In this document: positions 8,918 to 16,855 of the stretch, in pieces
Layout of the letters: each line of letters starts with the position of its first letter
Numbering within the stretch: the stretch's first letter is position 1
DNA from: Leptolyngbya sp. PCC 7375
Lineage (GTDB): Bacteria; Cyanobacteriota; Cyanobacteriia; Phormidesmidales; Phormidesmidaceae
NCBI RefSeq assembly: GCF_000316115.1
Contig: NZ_JH993797.1
Coordinates: forward strand, 7,289,961-7,353,960
Length of the DNA stretch: 64,000 bases
Reading direction: 5' to 3'
Position numbers and translations under genes: made by a program
The notes under the pieces: model-generated
What the model was told of the DNA's origin: nothing
Database searches by the model: none
Seen by the model: only the letters and a program-made list of their open reading frames with translations

Positions 8918-9703
8918 CTAGCCTAGCAATAGGCTATCATCGCTGAGGCCATCGCTGGCAAAGCGGTTTAGCAAGTCGTTAACTGATAGGTGAGCTTTCT
9001 CAGAGGCACTGACATCATAGACAACGCGGCCTTCGTGCAACATCAGCAGACGATTGCCTACGGCCAGGGCCTGGCGCATGCTATGGGTCACCATCAGAGT
9101 GGTGAGGTTATGTTCAGTGACCAGTTGCTCGGTCAGCTTCATGATGAAGTGGGCTGTTTTGGGATCGAGGGCGGCGGTGTGTTCATCCAGCAGCAGGATA
9201 GTGGCTGGGGCCAGGGTGGCCATGACCAAACTCAGGGCCTGACGTTGGCCGCCGGAGAGGAGGCCGATGCGATCGCAAAGTCGATTTTCCAATCCCAGGT
9301 CTAAACTCGCCAGCCGCGCCCGAAACTGGTCTCGCAGACGATTGTTTAGCGCCGGTCGCATGCCCCGCAGCTTTCCCCGCCGAAAGGCCAATACTAGATT
9401 CTCTTCGATGGTTAGCTCAGCGCAGGAGCCAGCCAGGGGATTCTGAAATACCCGTGATACTAATGTGGCTCGACGCGCTGTGGACCAAGCTGTCACTTCG
9501 TCGGCACCCACGGCAATGCGTCCGCGATCGCAGCTAATGTCACCACTAATAATATTTAGCAGGGTGGATTTCCCCGCTCCATTACTGCCAATAACCGTAA
9601 TAAATTCCCCAGCGGCAATATCCAAGTTAATCCCCAACAGGGCCGGTTTCGCCAGGGGAGTGCCAGGGTTAAAGGTGACGTGGATATCGTTCAGGGAAAT
9701 CAT
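8918..9703 (-). CDS. ABC transporter ATP-binding protein
   Basis: 261-residue ABC ATPase that powers the adjacent importer at the inner membrane face. Walker A is GSNGAGKST, the signature LSGGQRQALS, Walker B ILLLDEHTAAL (the Glu follows the Asp), and the switch His lies in MVTHSM. The subfamily is that of ATPases paired with LivH-like permeases and PF04392 lipoproteins (TrpXYZ-like systems), where substrates proposed include aromatic amino acids; for this copy the substrate is unknown. It follows the permease gene after an 81-bp spacer dominated by a purine tract, so it is probably the last gene of the same transcript. Confidence 0.9.
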   Translation of the reverse strand: MISLNDIHVTFNPGTPLAKPALLGINLDIAAGEFITVIGSNGAGKSTLLNIISGDISCDRGRIAVGADEVTAWSTARRATLVSRVFQNPLAGSCAELTIEENLVLAFRRGKLRGMRPALNNRLRDQFRARLASLDLGLENRLCDRIGLLSGGQRQALSLVMATLAPATILLLDEHTAALDPKTAHFIMKLTEQLVTEHNLTTLMVTHSMRQALAVGNRLLMLHEGRVVYDVSASEKAHLSVNDLLNRFASDGLSDDSLLLG

Positions 9704-9770
9704 GGGAGGGGGAAGGGGGAAGGGGGAAGAGGGAAGGGGGAAGAGGGAAGAGGGAAGAGGGAAGGGGGGG
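9704..9770 (+). repeat. Homopurine GGGGGAA/GAGGGAA tract
   Basis: About 65 bases of almost uninterrupted purine on the + strand, made of imperfect 6-8-base units (GGGGGAA, GAGGGAA). It lies between the permease and ATPase genes. Several G-runs could form a quadruplex on the strand that is non-template for the + direction, and slippage would make its length variable. Confidence 0.8.
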
Positions 9771-9784
9771 GCTCACTGGAAAAT

Positions 9785-10654
9785 CTAGCGCTTAAATTTG
9801 GCTAACAGATTTGCCTGAGGCAATACCAGGGCCAACACGACAATTATGGCCGTCACCAGGTTAAGGTCCTGGGCGCGTAAACCGAGGAAATCTGCATTGA
9901 GCGCCATGGCAATCACCAGGCGATAAATCAGACAGCCTAAGATAACCGCCAGCGTTGCCCAGCGTACGGTACGGCTAGGGAAAATTGCCTCACCTAAAAT
10001 CACTGTGGCCAGGCCGACCACGACCGTACCCACGCCCAGGGCTACATCAGCAAAGCCATTCACCTGGGCAAACAGGGCACCGGACAGGGCCGCTAACGCA
10101 TTACTCATGGCCATTCCCAACAAGATCAGCCGGTTGGTATAAATTCCCTGGGCACTGGCCATAATCGGGTTCATGCCAGTGGCCCGCATCGCCAGGCCAA
10201 TATCTGAGGTCAAGAAAAAGTCGATGGCCAATTTGGTTAACCCTAAACCAATGAGCAAAATTGCCCAAATGGGCAGCATTGTTTCCAGTCCATCAAACAG
10301 TGTGGGCTGGTTCAGCAAGGGCACATTGGGTCGCCCCATAACGCGCAGATTAATGGAATACAGCGCAATCATGGTGAGAATACTGGCCAGGAGATTAAGG
10401 ATGTTGAACCGTACGCTCAGAATGGCGGTGCATAAACCAGCCAAAGCCCCAGCCACCATGGCCACTGCTGTCGCGACCCACGGGTTTACTCCCTGGGTAA
10501 TCAGGGTGGCCACTACGGCAGCTCCCAGGGGAAAACTACCGTCCACCGTCAGGTCTGGAAACTTAAGCACCCGAAAGGAGAGGTATACGCCCAGGCTGAG
10601 AAAGCCATAGAGTAAACCCGTTTCAATAGCTCCAAGGAATGCGACAAGGGACAT
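9785..10654 (-). CDS. ABC transporter permease, LivH/TrpY-like
   Basis: 289-residue integral membrane protein with 8-9 hydrophobic segments, beginning with FLGAIETGLLYGFLSLGVYLSF and followed by LRVLKFPDLTVDGSFPLGAAV-type sequence. The segment FPDLTVDGSFPLGAA is the hallmark of permeases paired with PF04392 substrate-binding proteins. GLAMRATGMNP resembles the EAA-like coupling loop that docks on the ATPase. It would form the transmembrane pathway with the ATPase gene downstream. Its binding-protein gene is on the same strand but separated by an opposite-strand gene, so the operon is broken. Confidence 0.88.
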   Translation of the reverse strand: MSLVAFLGAIETGLLYGFLSLGVYLSFRVLKFPDLTVDGSFPLGAAVVATLITQGVNPWVATAVAMVAGALAGLCTAILSVRFNILNLLASILTMIALYSINLRVMGRPNVPLLNQPTLFDGLETMLPIWAILLIGLGLTKLAIDFFLTSDIGLAMRATGMNPIMASAQGIYTNRLILLGMAMSNALAALSGALFAQVNGFADVALGVGTVVVGLATVILGEAIFPSRTVRWATLAVILGCLIYRLVIAMALNADFLGLRAQDLNLVTAIIVVLALVLPQANLLAKFKR

Positions 10655-10683
10655 GGAAAGACAATCGGTATAACGTAGATGGG

Positions 10684-10710
10684 CTAGGGCGCAAAATGTT
10701 GCGCCCCTAG
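10684..10710. repeat. REP-like palindrome, type 1
   Basis: CTAGGGCGCAA, a 4-base loop, then TTGCGCCCCTAG: a near-perfect hairpin with one bulged base. It belongs to the GGGCGCA/TGCGCCC family seen around the transposase at 15.1 kb. It lies between the divergent permease gene and the nuclease-fold gene. Confidence 0.65.
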
Positions 10711-10744
10711 GATAGACTAGATTATCGAAGGATATCGTAGTCCC

Positions 10745-11356
10745 ATGGCCTACAGTGACTTTACACTACGTAAAGTAAAAACTGATTTTGCGCTCAAGTT
10801 AGTTGAGACTGGTTCATTTTTGCGAGGATTTCCACCGGTACAGCCCAGTGATTACCTGCATCAGACACTGGAACGCAATCTATCGATGGCCATTGCTGTC
10901 GGTACAGAAAAGGCCAGGTCTGAGCTGTTGATTAGCCCTATTTTGGTGGAAGTTAGGGAACGGTTACAGCGTCAGATTAGTTTATTTTCAGGCACAGACT
11001 TTACGGTTGATCCGTCCGTTGGCCTCAATGGGATTTGCGATTTTTTAATTAGCCAATCCCAGGAGCAATTATTAATCGAAGCTCCAGCGATGATCATTGT
11101 GGAGGCCAAGAAGGAAGATCTGAATCCTGGTTTAGGTCAGTGTATTGCTGAGCTGGTGGCTGCTCAGCGGTTTAACCAGGAAAACGAGCGGCCAATTCCT
11201 GCCGTGTATGGGGCTGTGACGACAGGTAGCCTATGGCGTTTTCTGCGTTTGTCGGGACAAACGGTTGAAATTGATTTGGCTGACTATGCAGTGCCGCCAG
11301 TTGAAACCGTGCTAGGAATTTTGTTGGGAATTTTGAAGGATATACGGAGCGTGTAG
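10745..11356 (+). CDS. PD-(D/E)XK nuclease-fold-like hypothetical protein
   Basis: 203-residue soluble protein without signal or membrane segments. The segment VDPSVGLNGICDFLISQS followed by MIIVEAKKEDLNPGLGQCIAEL has the G...CD-(n)-ExK layout of PD-(D/E)XK superfamily proteins (Asp in the first motif, E-A-K in the second, a helix with Q). Proteins of this type are abundant in cyanobacteria and many have no known role; some are restriction-like, others may be structural. It is transcribed against the surrounding ABC genes and lies between permease and binding protein, suggesting later insertion. The family assignment is inferred from motif spacing only. Confidence 0.55.
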   Translation: MAYSDFTLRKVKTDFALKLVETGSFLRGFPPVQPSDYLHQTLERNLSMAIAVGTEKARSELLISPILVEVRERLQRQISLFSGTDFTVDPSVGLNGICDFLISQSQEQLLIEAPAMIIVEAKKEDLNPGLGQCIAELVAAQRFNQENERPIPAVYGAVTTGSLWRFLRLSGQTVEIDLADYAVPPVETVLGILLGILKDIRSV

Positions 11357-11396
11357 GACTCAGATCTTGCACCAAGGTCGGTTGTGAAGCTCAAAC

Positions 11397-11420
11397 CCAC
11401 GTTGGGTTCAAAACCCAACG
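11397..11420. terminator. Inverted repeat after the nuclease-fold gene
   Basis: CGTTGGGTT, CAA loop, AACCCAACG form a perfect 9-bp stem about 45 bp beyond the stop at 11356. No U-run follows, so it is either a weak terminator or a small dispersed palindrome. Confidence 0.4.
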
Positions 11421-11587
11421 CTAATTGAGGGCTGTCCACTAAAGGGACAAGATTGGCTGGGCAGCCCTAGATATAAGCTTCTAGGGATTCTTTAACCGCT
11501 TGAGCGGTTTTGAGCCAGTTAGCCTTGCGACTTTGAGTCCAAGGCGGGTTAATGCTTCCTTGCCAGGTGCAAGATCTCAGTAGGACC

Positions 11588-11625
11588 ATTGTGTCGGGGT
11601 ACACCATGGTGCACCCCGACACAAT
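11588..11625. repeat. 38-bp REP-like palindrome, type 1
   Basis: Arms ATTGTGTCGGGGT and ACCCCGACACAAT are perfectly complementary around a centre CACCATGGTG that is itself palindromic; a single A/C mismatch pair interrupts an otherwise complete 38-bp palindrome. It begins 4 bp after the binding-protein stop codon (reading on the minus strand). It can act as a 3' stabilising hairpin, and its core resembles other type 1 elements in this window. Confidence 0.7.
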
Positions 11626-11628
11626 GCG

Positions 11629-12648
11629 TTATTCAAATACCTGGTTGGCGCTGTCTTTGATGGCGTCAGATACGGTGACACCCATGGCTTCTGCAGCGGC
11701 TAGATTTATGGCTAAATCTATGGTGTTGGCTAGCTCGACAGGGATATCGCCAGGACTCTCGCCACCCAGAATGCGGGCAACCATATCACCGGTTTGACGA
11801 CCAACTTCGTAGTAGTCAAAGCTGGCAGTTGCGATCGCCCCCCGCTCCACCGAATCCGTATCCCCAGCAAACACCGGCAACTGGTTGTCATTGCCCACCT
11901 GAATCACCGATTCCAACGCCGACACCACCGTATTGTCAGTGGGAATATAAATCGCATCCACCTTACCCACCAGGCTTTCTGCTGCGGTTGCCACATCAGC
12001 AGAGCTCGATACCGTTGCTGCTTCAATGGTGAACCCCTGCTCATCCGCTTCTGTGTTTAGCACATTCACCAGGCTGACAGAGTTAGATTCTCCCGCGTTA
12101 TAAATCACACCTACGCTTTTCGCATTGGGCACCATATCGGCAATCAGCGCTAAATGTTCATCAACCGGGGACAAGTCGCTGACGCCAGTCACCATACCAC
12201 CGGACGCTTCTAGACTGGGCACCAATGCCGCTGCGACGGGATCGGTTACGGCTGAAAAGACCACGGGAATAGTATCGGTGTTACCCACAACCGCCTGGGC
12301 TGAGGGGGTGGCAATGGCCACAATCACATTGGGACTATCGCCTACAAATTTCTGGGCAATCTGGGCTGCATTAGACGACTGGCCCTGGGCACTTTCCCAC
12401 GCCCACTTAAGAGAACTATCAGCTTCGTCGTAGCCTTCTTCTTTGAGTTTGTCCTGCAGACCATCCCGCACCGCATCAAGGGCCGGGTGTTCCACAATTT
12501 GGGTCACAGCGACATAGGGGACATCAGCCGTGGCAACCAGATCGCCGTATTCGTTTTGTTCAACGGTGATGGTGCCGCAGCCGAGCAGTGTCGCTGAAAG
12601 CAGGGCAGGGGCGATTAGGGTTTTGGTTAAAAAGCGGGTGCGTGTCAT
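11629..12648 (-). CDS. ABC transporter substrate-binding lipoprotein (PF04392 type)
   Basis: 339-residue periplasmic binding protein. The N-terminus has a positive start, a hydrophobic stretch and the lipobox LLGC (Cys 24), so it is a lipoprotein. Downstream come VAVTQIVEHPALDAVRDGLQ, DSPNVIVAIATPSAQAV and IPVVFSAVTDPVAA, the pattern of the PF04392 family of two-lobed ligand binders. It should deliver an unknown small molecule to the permease and ATPase encoded further along the same strand. Amino acids are proposed substrates for related systems, but nothing here proves it. A 38-bp palindrome directly follows the gene and may end the message before the permease. Confidence 0.9.
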   Translation of the reverse strand: MTRTRFLTKTLIAPALLSATLLGCGTITVEQNEYGDLVATADVPYVAVTQIVEHPALDAVRDGLQDKLKEEGYDEADSSLKWAWESAQGQSSNAAQIAQKFVGDSPNVIVAIATPSAQAVVGNTDTIPVVFSAVTDPVAAALVPSLEASGGMVTGVSDLSPVDEHLALIADMVPNAKSVGVIYNAGESNSVSLVNVLNTEADEQGFTIEAATVSSSADVATAAESLVGKVDAIYIPTDNTVVSALESVIQVGNDNQLPVFAGDTDSVERGAIATASFDYYEVGRQTGDMVARILGGESPGDIPVELANTIDLAINLAAAEAMGVTVSDAIKDSANQVFE

Positions 12649-12689
12649 GGTTTATCTTGTCTTTTAAGGAAAAGAATTTTTAAGGATAT

Positions 12690-12740
12690 CCTCCCATTAC
12701 CAAGGGGAGGTGCCGTAGGCGGAGGGGGCAACTCTCCCAG
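12690..12740. repeat. Dispersed hairpin repeat upstream of the binding-protein gene
   Basis: CCTCCC (12690-12695) pairs with GGGAGG (12705-12710), followed by TGCCGTAGGCGGAGGGGG. This composition resembles dispersed hairpins that recur in many genomes at gene ends. It lies between metG (stop 12769) and the divergent binding-protein start (12648). Confidence 0.45.
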
Positions 12741-12768
12741 GCGGGGATGGATGTTGGGGGCATTGTCC

Positions 12769-14445
12769 CTACGCTCCACCATATTGGGCCTTCAGCTCAG
12801 CTACGCGATCATCATCGAGCTTTTGAAACAGGGGTGCAGGCACATCAAACGGACGGCCAGCGGCCAGAATGGTCAGGTCCACCGCATCGGCCATGGTGCT
12901 ATTGCGCTCGTCGTCGGTGAGCTGGAGGGCGTCGTAAAGGGCCTCGGAGGTGTGGGGGATGAAGGGAGCACTTGCGATCGCATACAGCCGAATCAAATTA
13001 ATACAGGTGCGAATCACCACAGCAGCGTCTGCTTTATCGGTCTTAAACAGCGCCCAGGGTGCACGCACGTCAATATATTGATTACCCGCTGTCCATAGGG
13101 CATTTAAGGTTTCGGTAGCGCGGCGGAATTCTTGCTTACGCAGGTGCCCCCGCAGTTTTTCCACCAGCTCACCACAGGTCTTTTGTAGCTCAGCTTCAGC
13201 GTCGCCTGGAGTGCCGCCGTCAGGCAGTTCTTTACTAAACCGAGACGCCGTGAATTTAAGAATTCGATTAACAAAGTTGCCCAGATTATCCGCCAGTTCT
13301 TTATTGACCCGATTCTGGAACTGCTCCCAGGTAAACGCAGAATCAGAGGATTCGGGGGCACTGGCCATCAGCATATAGCGCCAGTAATCCGCCGGGGCAA
13401 TCTCCAGGGCCTGATCAAGGAAGACACCACGCTTCGAGCTGGTGGAAAATTTGCCACCATAATAATTGAGCCAGTTAAAGCCTTTGATATAATCCGCCAG
13501 CTTCCACGGTTCACGGCTGCCGAGGATGGTGGCGGGCCACATAATGGTATGGAACGGCAGGTTGTCCTTGGCCATAAACTGGGTGTAGTGGATGTCATCG
13601 CCACTCTTCCACCAGCTCTCCCAGTCGTTGCCGGTGGCGTTGCCCCAGGCTTTGGTGGCGGATACGTAGCCGATGGGAGCATCAAACCACACATAAAAAA
13701 CTTTGTCATCAAAGCCGTCAGCGGGTACGGGCACACCCCAGCTGAGATCGCGGGTGATGCCTCGACTTTGCAATCCTTCGTTGAGCCATTTGAGGGCGAT
13801 GGATTTGGTCAGCGTAGGCCACTGGTCTTGCTTTTCGACCCAGGTGCGGACTTCGTCGCTAAGTTTATCCAGCAGCAAAAATAGATGCTTAGAGCTACGG
13901 ACTTCCAGGTTAGTGCTGCCAGAAATGGTAGAGCGGGGGTCAATCAGTTCAGTCGGCGTCAGCACCTTGGTGCAGTTTTCACACTGATCGCCTCGGGCTT
14001 TGTCATAGCCGCAGTGGGGGCAGGTACCGGTAACGTAGCGATCGGGTAGAAAGCGTTCGTCGTCTAGGGAGTAAATCTGGCTGATTTCGCGTTCTTCGAT
14101 AAAGCCGTGTTCGGCCAGCTGACGATAGAAGTGCTGGGTCAGCTCATGATTCTCGGGTGCGGAAGTGCGGCCAAAGTAGTCAAAAGATAGGCCAAAGCGT
14201 TCGTAGATGTCTTTTTGCTTTTCGTACTGACGGGTACAAAATTCAGCTACGTCTAGCTCTGCTTCCAGGGCGGCAATTTCGGCTGGGGTGCCATGTTCGT
14301 CGGTGGCACATATATATAGGACGTCTTCGCCTTCTTGACGTAGAAATCGAGCATACACATCGGCGGGCAGCATCGATCCCACCAGGTTGCCCAAGTGCTT
14401 AATTCCATTGATGTAGGGAAGTGCGCTGGTGATCAGGTATCGCAT
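12769..14445 (-). CDS. metG: Methionyl-tRNA synthetase
   Basis: 558-residue class I synthetase that charges tRNA(Met) in the cytoplasm. The HIGH box is HLGN (17-20). The four-Cys zinc knuckle CPHCGYDKARGDQCENC spans about 141-158. The catalytic loop reads KFSTSSKRG (about 330-338) rather than KMSKS, a variant found in some metG lineages. The anticodon-binding helical domain follows (WRYMLMASAPESSDSAFTW, LADNLGNFVNR). There is no C-terminal tRNA-binding EMAP-like domain. LITSALPYINGIKHLGNL gives a clear N-terminus, so the ATG is secure. Its upstream side carries the REP array. Confidence 0.95.
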   Translation of the reverse strand: MRYLITSALPYINGIKHLGNLVGSMLPADVYARFLRQEGEDVLYICATDEHGTPAEIAALEAELDVAEFCTRQYEKQKDIYERFGLSFDYFGRTSAPENHELTQHFYRQLAEHGFIEEREISQIYSLDDERFLPDRYVTGTCPHCGYDKARGDQCENCTKVLTPTELIDPRSTISGSTNLEVRSSKHLFLLLDKLSDEVRTWVEKQDQWPTLTKSIALKWLNEGLQSRGITRDLSWGVPVPADGFDDKVFYVWFDAPIGYVSATKAWGNATGNDWESWWKSGDDIHYTQFMAKDNLPFHTIMWPATILGSREPWKLADYIKGFNWLNYYGGKFSTSSKRGVFLDQALEIAPADYWRYMLMASAPESSDSAFTWEQFQNRVNKELADNLGNFVNRILKFTASRFSKELPDGGTPGDAEAELQKTCGELVEKLRGHLRKQEFRRATETLNALWTAGNQYIDVRAPWALFKTDKADAAVVIRTCINLIRLYAIASAPFIPHTSEALYDALQLTDDERNSTMADAVDLTILAAGRPFDVPAPLFQKLDDDRVAELKAQYGGA

Positions 14446-14710
14446 TCTAGGTTTGCTTTATCGTGTGCCAGGTCGGTATGCCCTATACACCCTAGCGGTT
14501 TAATCGCTTTGGCTCAATAGTAGCGAGCCTTTTTAAGACCGGCCAATCCAGATCTCCCTCTAATGACGATTTCTCAGAAAATGCTTTAGCCCTGAGGGTC
14601 TAATGGCTTTAGGCTTGATCAGCTATCTTACACAGCGTCGCCCACAACATACCATCACAAAACAACGCCTGTACCCCCTCGTCAAACACCAATGTCGACA
14701 CCATCCAATA

Positions 14711-14873
14711 CCCAAAACATCCATCAGGCATAACCTTTCACCCGTAGGGGCGCACTGCGGTGCGCCCTGCCAAAACCTATGCCAAAATCCAATCAGTCCC
14801 CAAAACATCCATCAGGCATAACCTTTCACCCGTAGGGGCCACAGCGGTGCGCCCTGCCAAAACCTATGCCAAA
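14711..14873. repeat. Direct repeat unit A, two copies
   Basis: About 75-bp unit starting CCCAAAACATCCATCAGGCA, containing a GGGGC...GTGCGCCC palindrome and ending in ACCTATGCCAAA. Copies at 14711-14786 and 14799-14873, 88 bp apart. The second has a damaged palindrome (GGGGCCACAGCGGTGCGCCC). Confidence 0.8.
14747..14766. repeat. REP-like palindrome, type 1 (array copy 1)
   Basis: GGGCGCAC, TGCG, GTGCGCCC: perfect 8-bp arms inside unit A. This is the palindrome core of the array that precedes the REP-associated transposase. Confidence 0.75.
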
Positions 14874-15070
14874 CCCCAATCATGCTTAAACAACAAACCG
14901 AAAATATGCCTATTGATGTGTGGGGTTTACCCTGTCGACCCAGGGCTGCGGTGCGCCCTGCCAAAACCTATGCCAAACCCCAATCATGCTTAAACAACAA
15001 ACCGAAAATATGCCTATTGATGTGTGGGGTTTTACCCTGTCGACCTAGGGCGCACTGCAGTGCGCCCCTA
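14874..15070. repeat. Direct repeat unit B, two copies, ending in an intact REP
   Basis: Unit B starts CCCCAATCATGCTTAAACAA and runs through GATGTGTGGGGTTT to CTGTCGACC and a REP core. Copies start at 14874 and 14978, 104 bp apart. The first ends in the truncated core GGGCTGCGGTGCGCCC, the second in the intact 20-bp palindrome GGGCGCACTGCAGTGCGCCC (15048-15067). Short open frames across this array only reflect the repetition. Confidence 0.8.
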
Positions 15071-15115
15071 CAGGATTACGGGAATCATAAAGGTTATCAG
15101 CATTTATGATTCCTG

Positions 15116-15700
15116 ATGACATTTGACCCAGATAAACATCATCGTCGTTCTGTTCGTTTACGCGGGCATGATTATTCATCGTCAGGACTATACTTCATTA
15201 CCATCTGTACCTATCAGCGACAATGTTTGTTTGGAGAAATCGTCAATGGAGAAATGCGATTGAATGCACTAGGAGAGATTGTAGAAACCGAATGGTTAAA
15301 AACCTCAGAAATTCGGCCCAAATGGCGTCTGGAAGCATGGATAATAATGCCCAACCATATCCACGGTATCGTCACGATTGAACAACAACAGAAATCTATT
15401 AAACATGGAACTATCGCCAGGGTGCACGGCGTTGCGCCCCTACGGGATGCAACGCAATTAAAGGGCATTGCCCATCGCAAACCTGATTCGATATCGTCGT
15501 TTGTTGCCGGGTTCAAATCTGTGACCACGAAACAAATCAATATCAGTCGCAATACACCGAGAACTCCTGTTTGGCAGCGAAATTATTACGATCACATCAT
15601 TCGCAACAATTTTTCTCTGCGACAGATTGAACAATACATTCAAAATAATCCGACAACTTGGCAAAGCGACCAGTTATATCCAGCGCAGGGAACAGCATGA
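15116..15700 (+). CDS. REP-associated tyrosine transposase (RAYT, IS200-like fold)
   Basis: 194-residue Y1 transposase of the HUH superfamily, which recognises and processes single-stranded REP hairpins. Motifs: GLYFITICTYQRQCLFGEI (first strand), WIIMPNHIHGIV (the H-x-H metal-binding pair), and NYYDHIIRNN (catalytic Tyr on the C-terminal helix). The start ATG follows a REP array directly, with an intact REP about 50 bp upstream, the usual arrangement of RAYT genes and their substrates. Residues encoded around 15419-15455 (VHGVAPLRDATQ) derive from a REP-like sequence, so a REP seems to be inserted in frame. The frame is intact, so it may be active or recently active. No terminal repeats of its own are seen. 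Confidence 0.9.
   Translation: MTFDPDKHHRRSVRLRGHDYSSSGLYFITICTYQRQCLFGEIVNGEMRLNALGEIVETEWLKTSEIRPKWRLEAWIIMPNHIHGIVTIEQQQKSIKHGTIARVHGVAPLRDATQLKGIAHRKPDSISSFVAGFKSVTTKQINISRNTPRTPVWQRNYYDHIIRNNFSLRQIEQYIQNNPTTWQSDQLYPAQGTA
15419..15455. repeat. REP-like sequence embedded in the transposase frame
   Basis: GGTGCACGGCGTTGCGCCCCTACGG-type sequence within the coding frame; GTTGCGCCCCTA matches the arm of the element at 10684. The frame stays open across it. Confidence 0.55.
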
Positions 15701-15865
15701 AAATACAGTATCGGTTAACAAAGGGATTAGGTTCTAGGTGATAGGTATATAGGCTCAATCACCTAACACCCAGGCACAATGAGTATTTTATTTAGTGGCA
15801 AGTCCCTAATCCATCAAAATAGCAACTATTATCTAAAACTGACTTGCATACAGCTGAATTAATTG

Positions 15866-15879
15866 ATGACTTTTGTCAT
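15866..15879. promoter_or_regulatory. Inverted repeat ATGAC-TTTT-GTCAT, copy 1
   Basis: ATGACTTTTGTCAT followed by GGAGG, 59 bp upstream of the preferred beta-lactamase start. The identical or complementary 14-mer occurs at 17368 and 21493, each time followed by GG in the direction of the gene. Probably a regulator operator. Confidence 0.55.
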
Positions 15880-15938
15880 GGAGGCGTTACGGTAAATGGT
15901 CTAGTATGCAACAGCCCCTTTTAAGGCTAGACACATTT

Positions 15939-16796
15939 ATGAAGCACATTTCTCACATTTCTCACATTTCTCATTGGCTCGGCTGTTTAACCCTAGGTAG
16001 CTGCCTGATAGCTCTCCCCTCATTTGCTGCCACACCTTCCCCACCAACATCGACCATTGCCCAGGCTCGGCGCGAATTTGTGCAACCTGACTTTAGGCAA
16101 CATTTCGAGGACCTGGAAATAGAAGGGTCAATTATTATTTATAATCAAAATCAGGATGTGGCGTTTGAGTACAATCGCGATCGCAACACCACCCCTTTCT
16201 TACCAGCCTCCACCTTCAAAATCCTCAATTCTCTGATTTCATTAGAGACTGGTGTGATCGCCAACGATCTGGCAATTCTCACCTGGGATGGCGTAGAGAG
16301 AAGTTTTTCCGCATGGAACCGTGACCTGAACTTAAGAACAGCGTTTCAGATATCAGCCGTATGGTTTTATCAGGTGCTTGCCCGCCGGGTTGGCCATGAA
16401 CGCATGCAACAGTGGGTGATCGACGCTAACTATGGCAATCAAACAATCGGCAGTGCAGAAGAGATTGACACGTTTTGGCTCACGGGCGATATCCGGATCA
16501 CACCTCAAGAACAGATTCAGTTTTTGCGTCGTCTGTACAACAACGACCTGCCATTCTCAGACAGAACAGTGGCCATGGTCAAAGACATTATGATTGTCGA
16601 GCAAACGCCAGACTATACCATTCGTGCCAAAACAGGCTGGGCCCTGGCAGAAGAGCTCGGCTGGTATGTCGGCTATGTGGAGCAAAACAACAACGTATAT
16701 TTCTTTGCCACCAATATCGATATGCTTGATGGGGTGGATCTCAGCCTGAGGGCAGAAGTCACACGACGTTGCCTGGCTATGCTCAAATTATTATAG
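15939..16796 (+). CDS. Class D (OXA-type) beta-lactamase-like serine hydrolase
   Basis: 285-residue exported serine hydrolase of the OXA / BlaR-sensor superfamily, acting on beta-lactams in the periplasm if active. With the ATG at 15939, a signal peptide (charged start, LGCLTLGSCLIALPSFA) ends near SFA-ATP. Catalytic motifs are complete: S-T-F-K in PASTFK (Ser 91, Lys 94), S-A-V (139-141), YGN, and KTG (231-233) in RAKTGW. In-frame starts at 15873 (TTG) and 15906 (ATG) would prepend 22 or 11 residues without changing the signal. A 9-bp tandem repeat (CACATTTCT) encodes HISHISHIS at the N-terminus. An operator-like 14-bp inverted repeat lies 59 bp upstream. Activity against drugs is not established from sequence. 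Confidence 0.9.
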   Translation: MKHISHISHISHWLGCLTLGSCLIALPSFAATPSPPTSTIAQARREFVQPDFRQHFEDLEIEGSIIIYNQNQDVAFEYNRDRNTTPFLPASTFKILNSLISLETGVIANDLAILTWDGVERSFSAWNRDLNLRTAFQISAVWFYQVLARRVGHERMQQWVIDANYGNQTIGSAEEIDTFWLTGDIRITPQEQIQFLRRLYNNDLPFSDRTVAMVKDIMIVEQTPDYTIRAKTGWALAEELGWYVGYVEQNNNVYFFATNIDMLDGVDLSLRAEVTRRCLAMLKLL

Positions 16797-16805
16797 GCGC
16801 ATCGT

Positions 16806-16829
16806 CGGGGCGCACATTGGTGCGCCCCG
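16806..16829. repeat. REP-like palindrome, type 1
   Basis: CGGGGCGCAC, ATTG, GTGCGCCCCG: perfect 10-bp arms, 9 bp past the beta-lactamase stop and 27 bp past the convergent SnoaL-like stop. Same core as the array at 14.7-15.1 kb. It may serve as a bidirectional 3' hairpin. Confidence 0.75.
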
Positions 16830-16855
16830 GAAGCATTGATCATGCTTGCGACAAT

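Noticed and set aside
11588..11625. Factor-independent terminator
   Set aside because: No T-run follows on either strand; symmetry and core sequence fit the REP-like family better.
14603..15109. Several overlapping open frames across the REP array
   Set aside because: They are repetition artefacts with no ribosome-binding site; the same peptides recur because the DNA units repeat.
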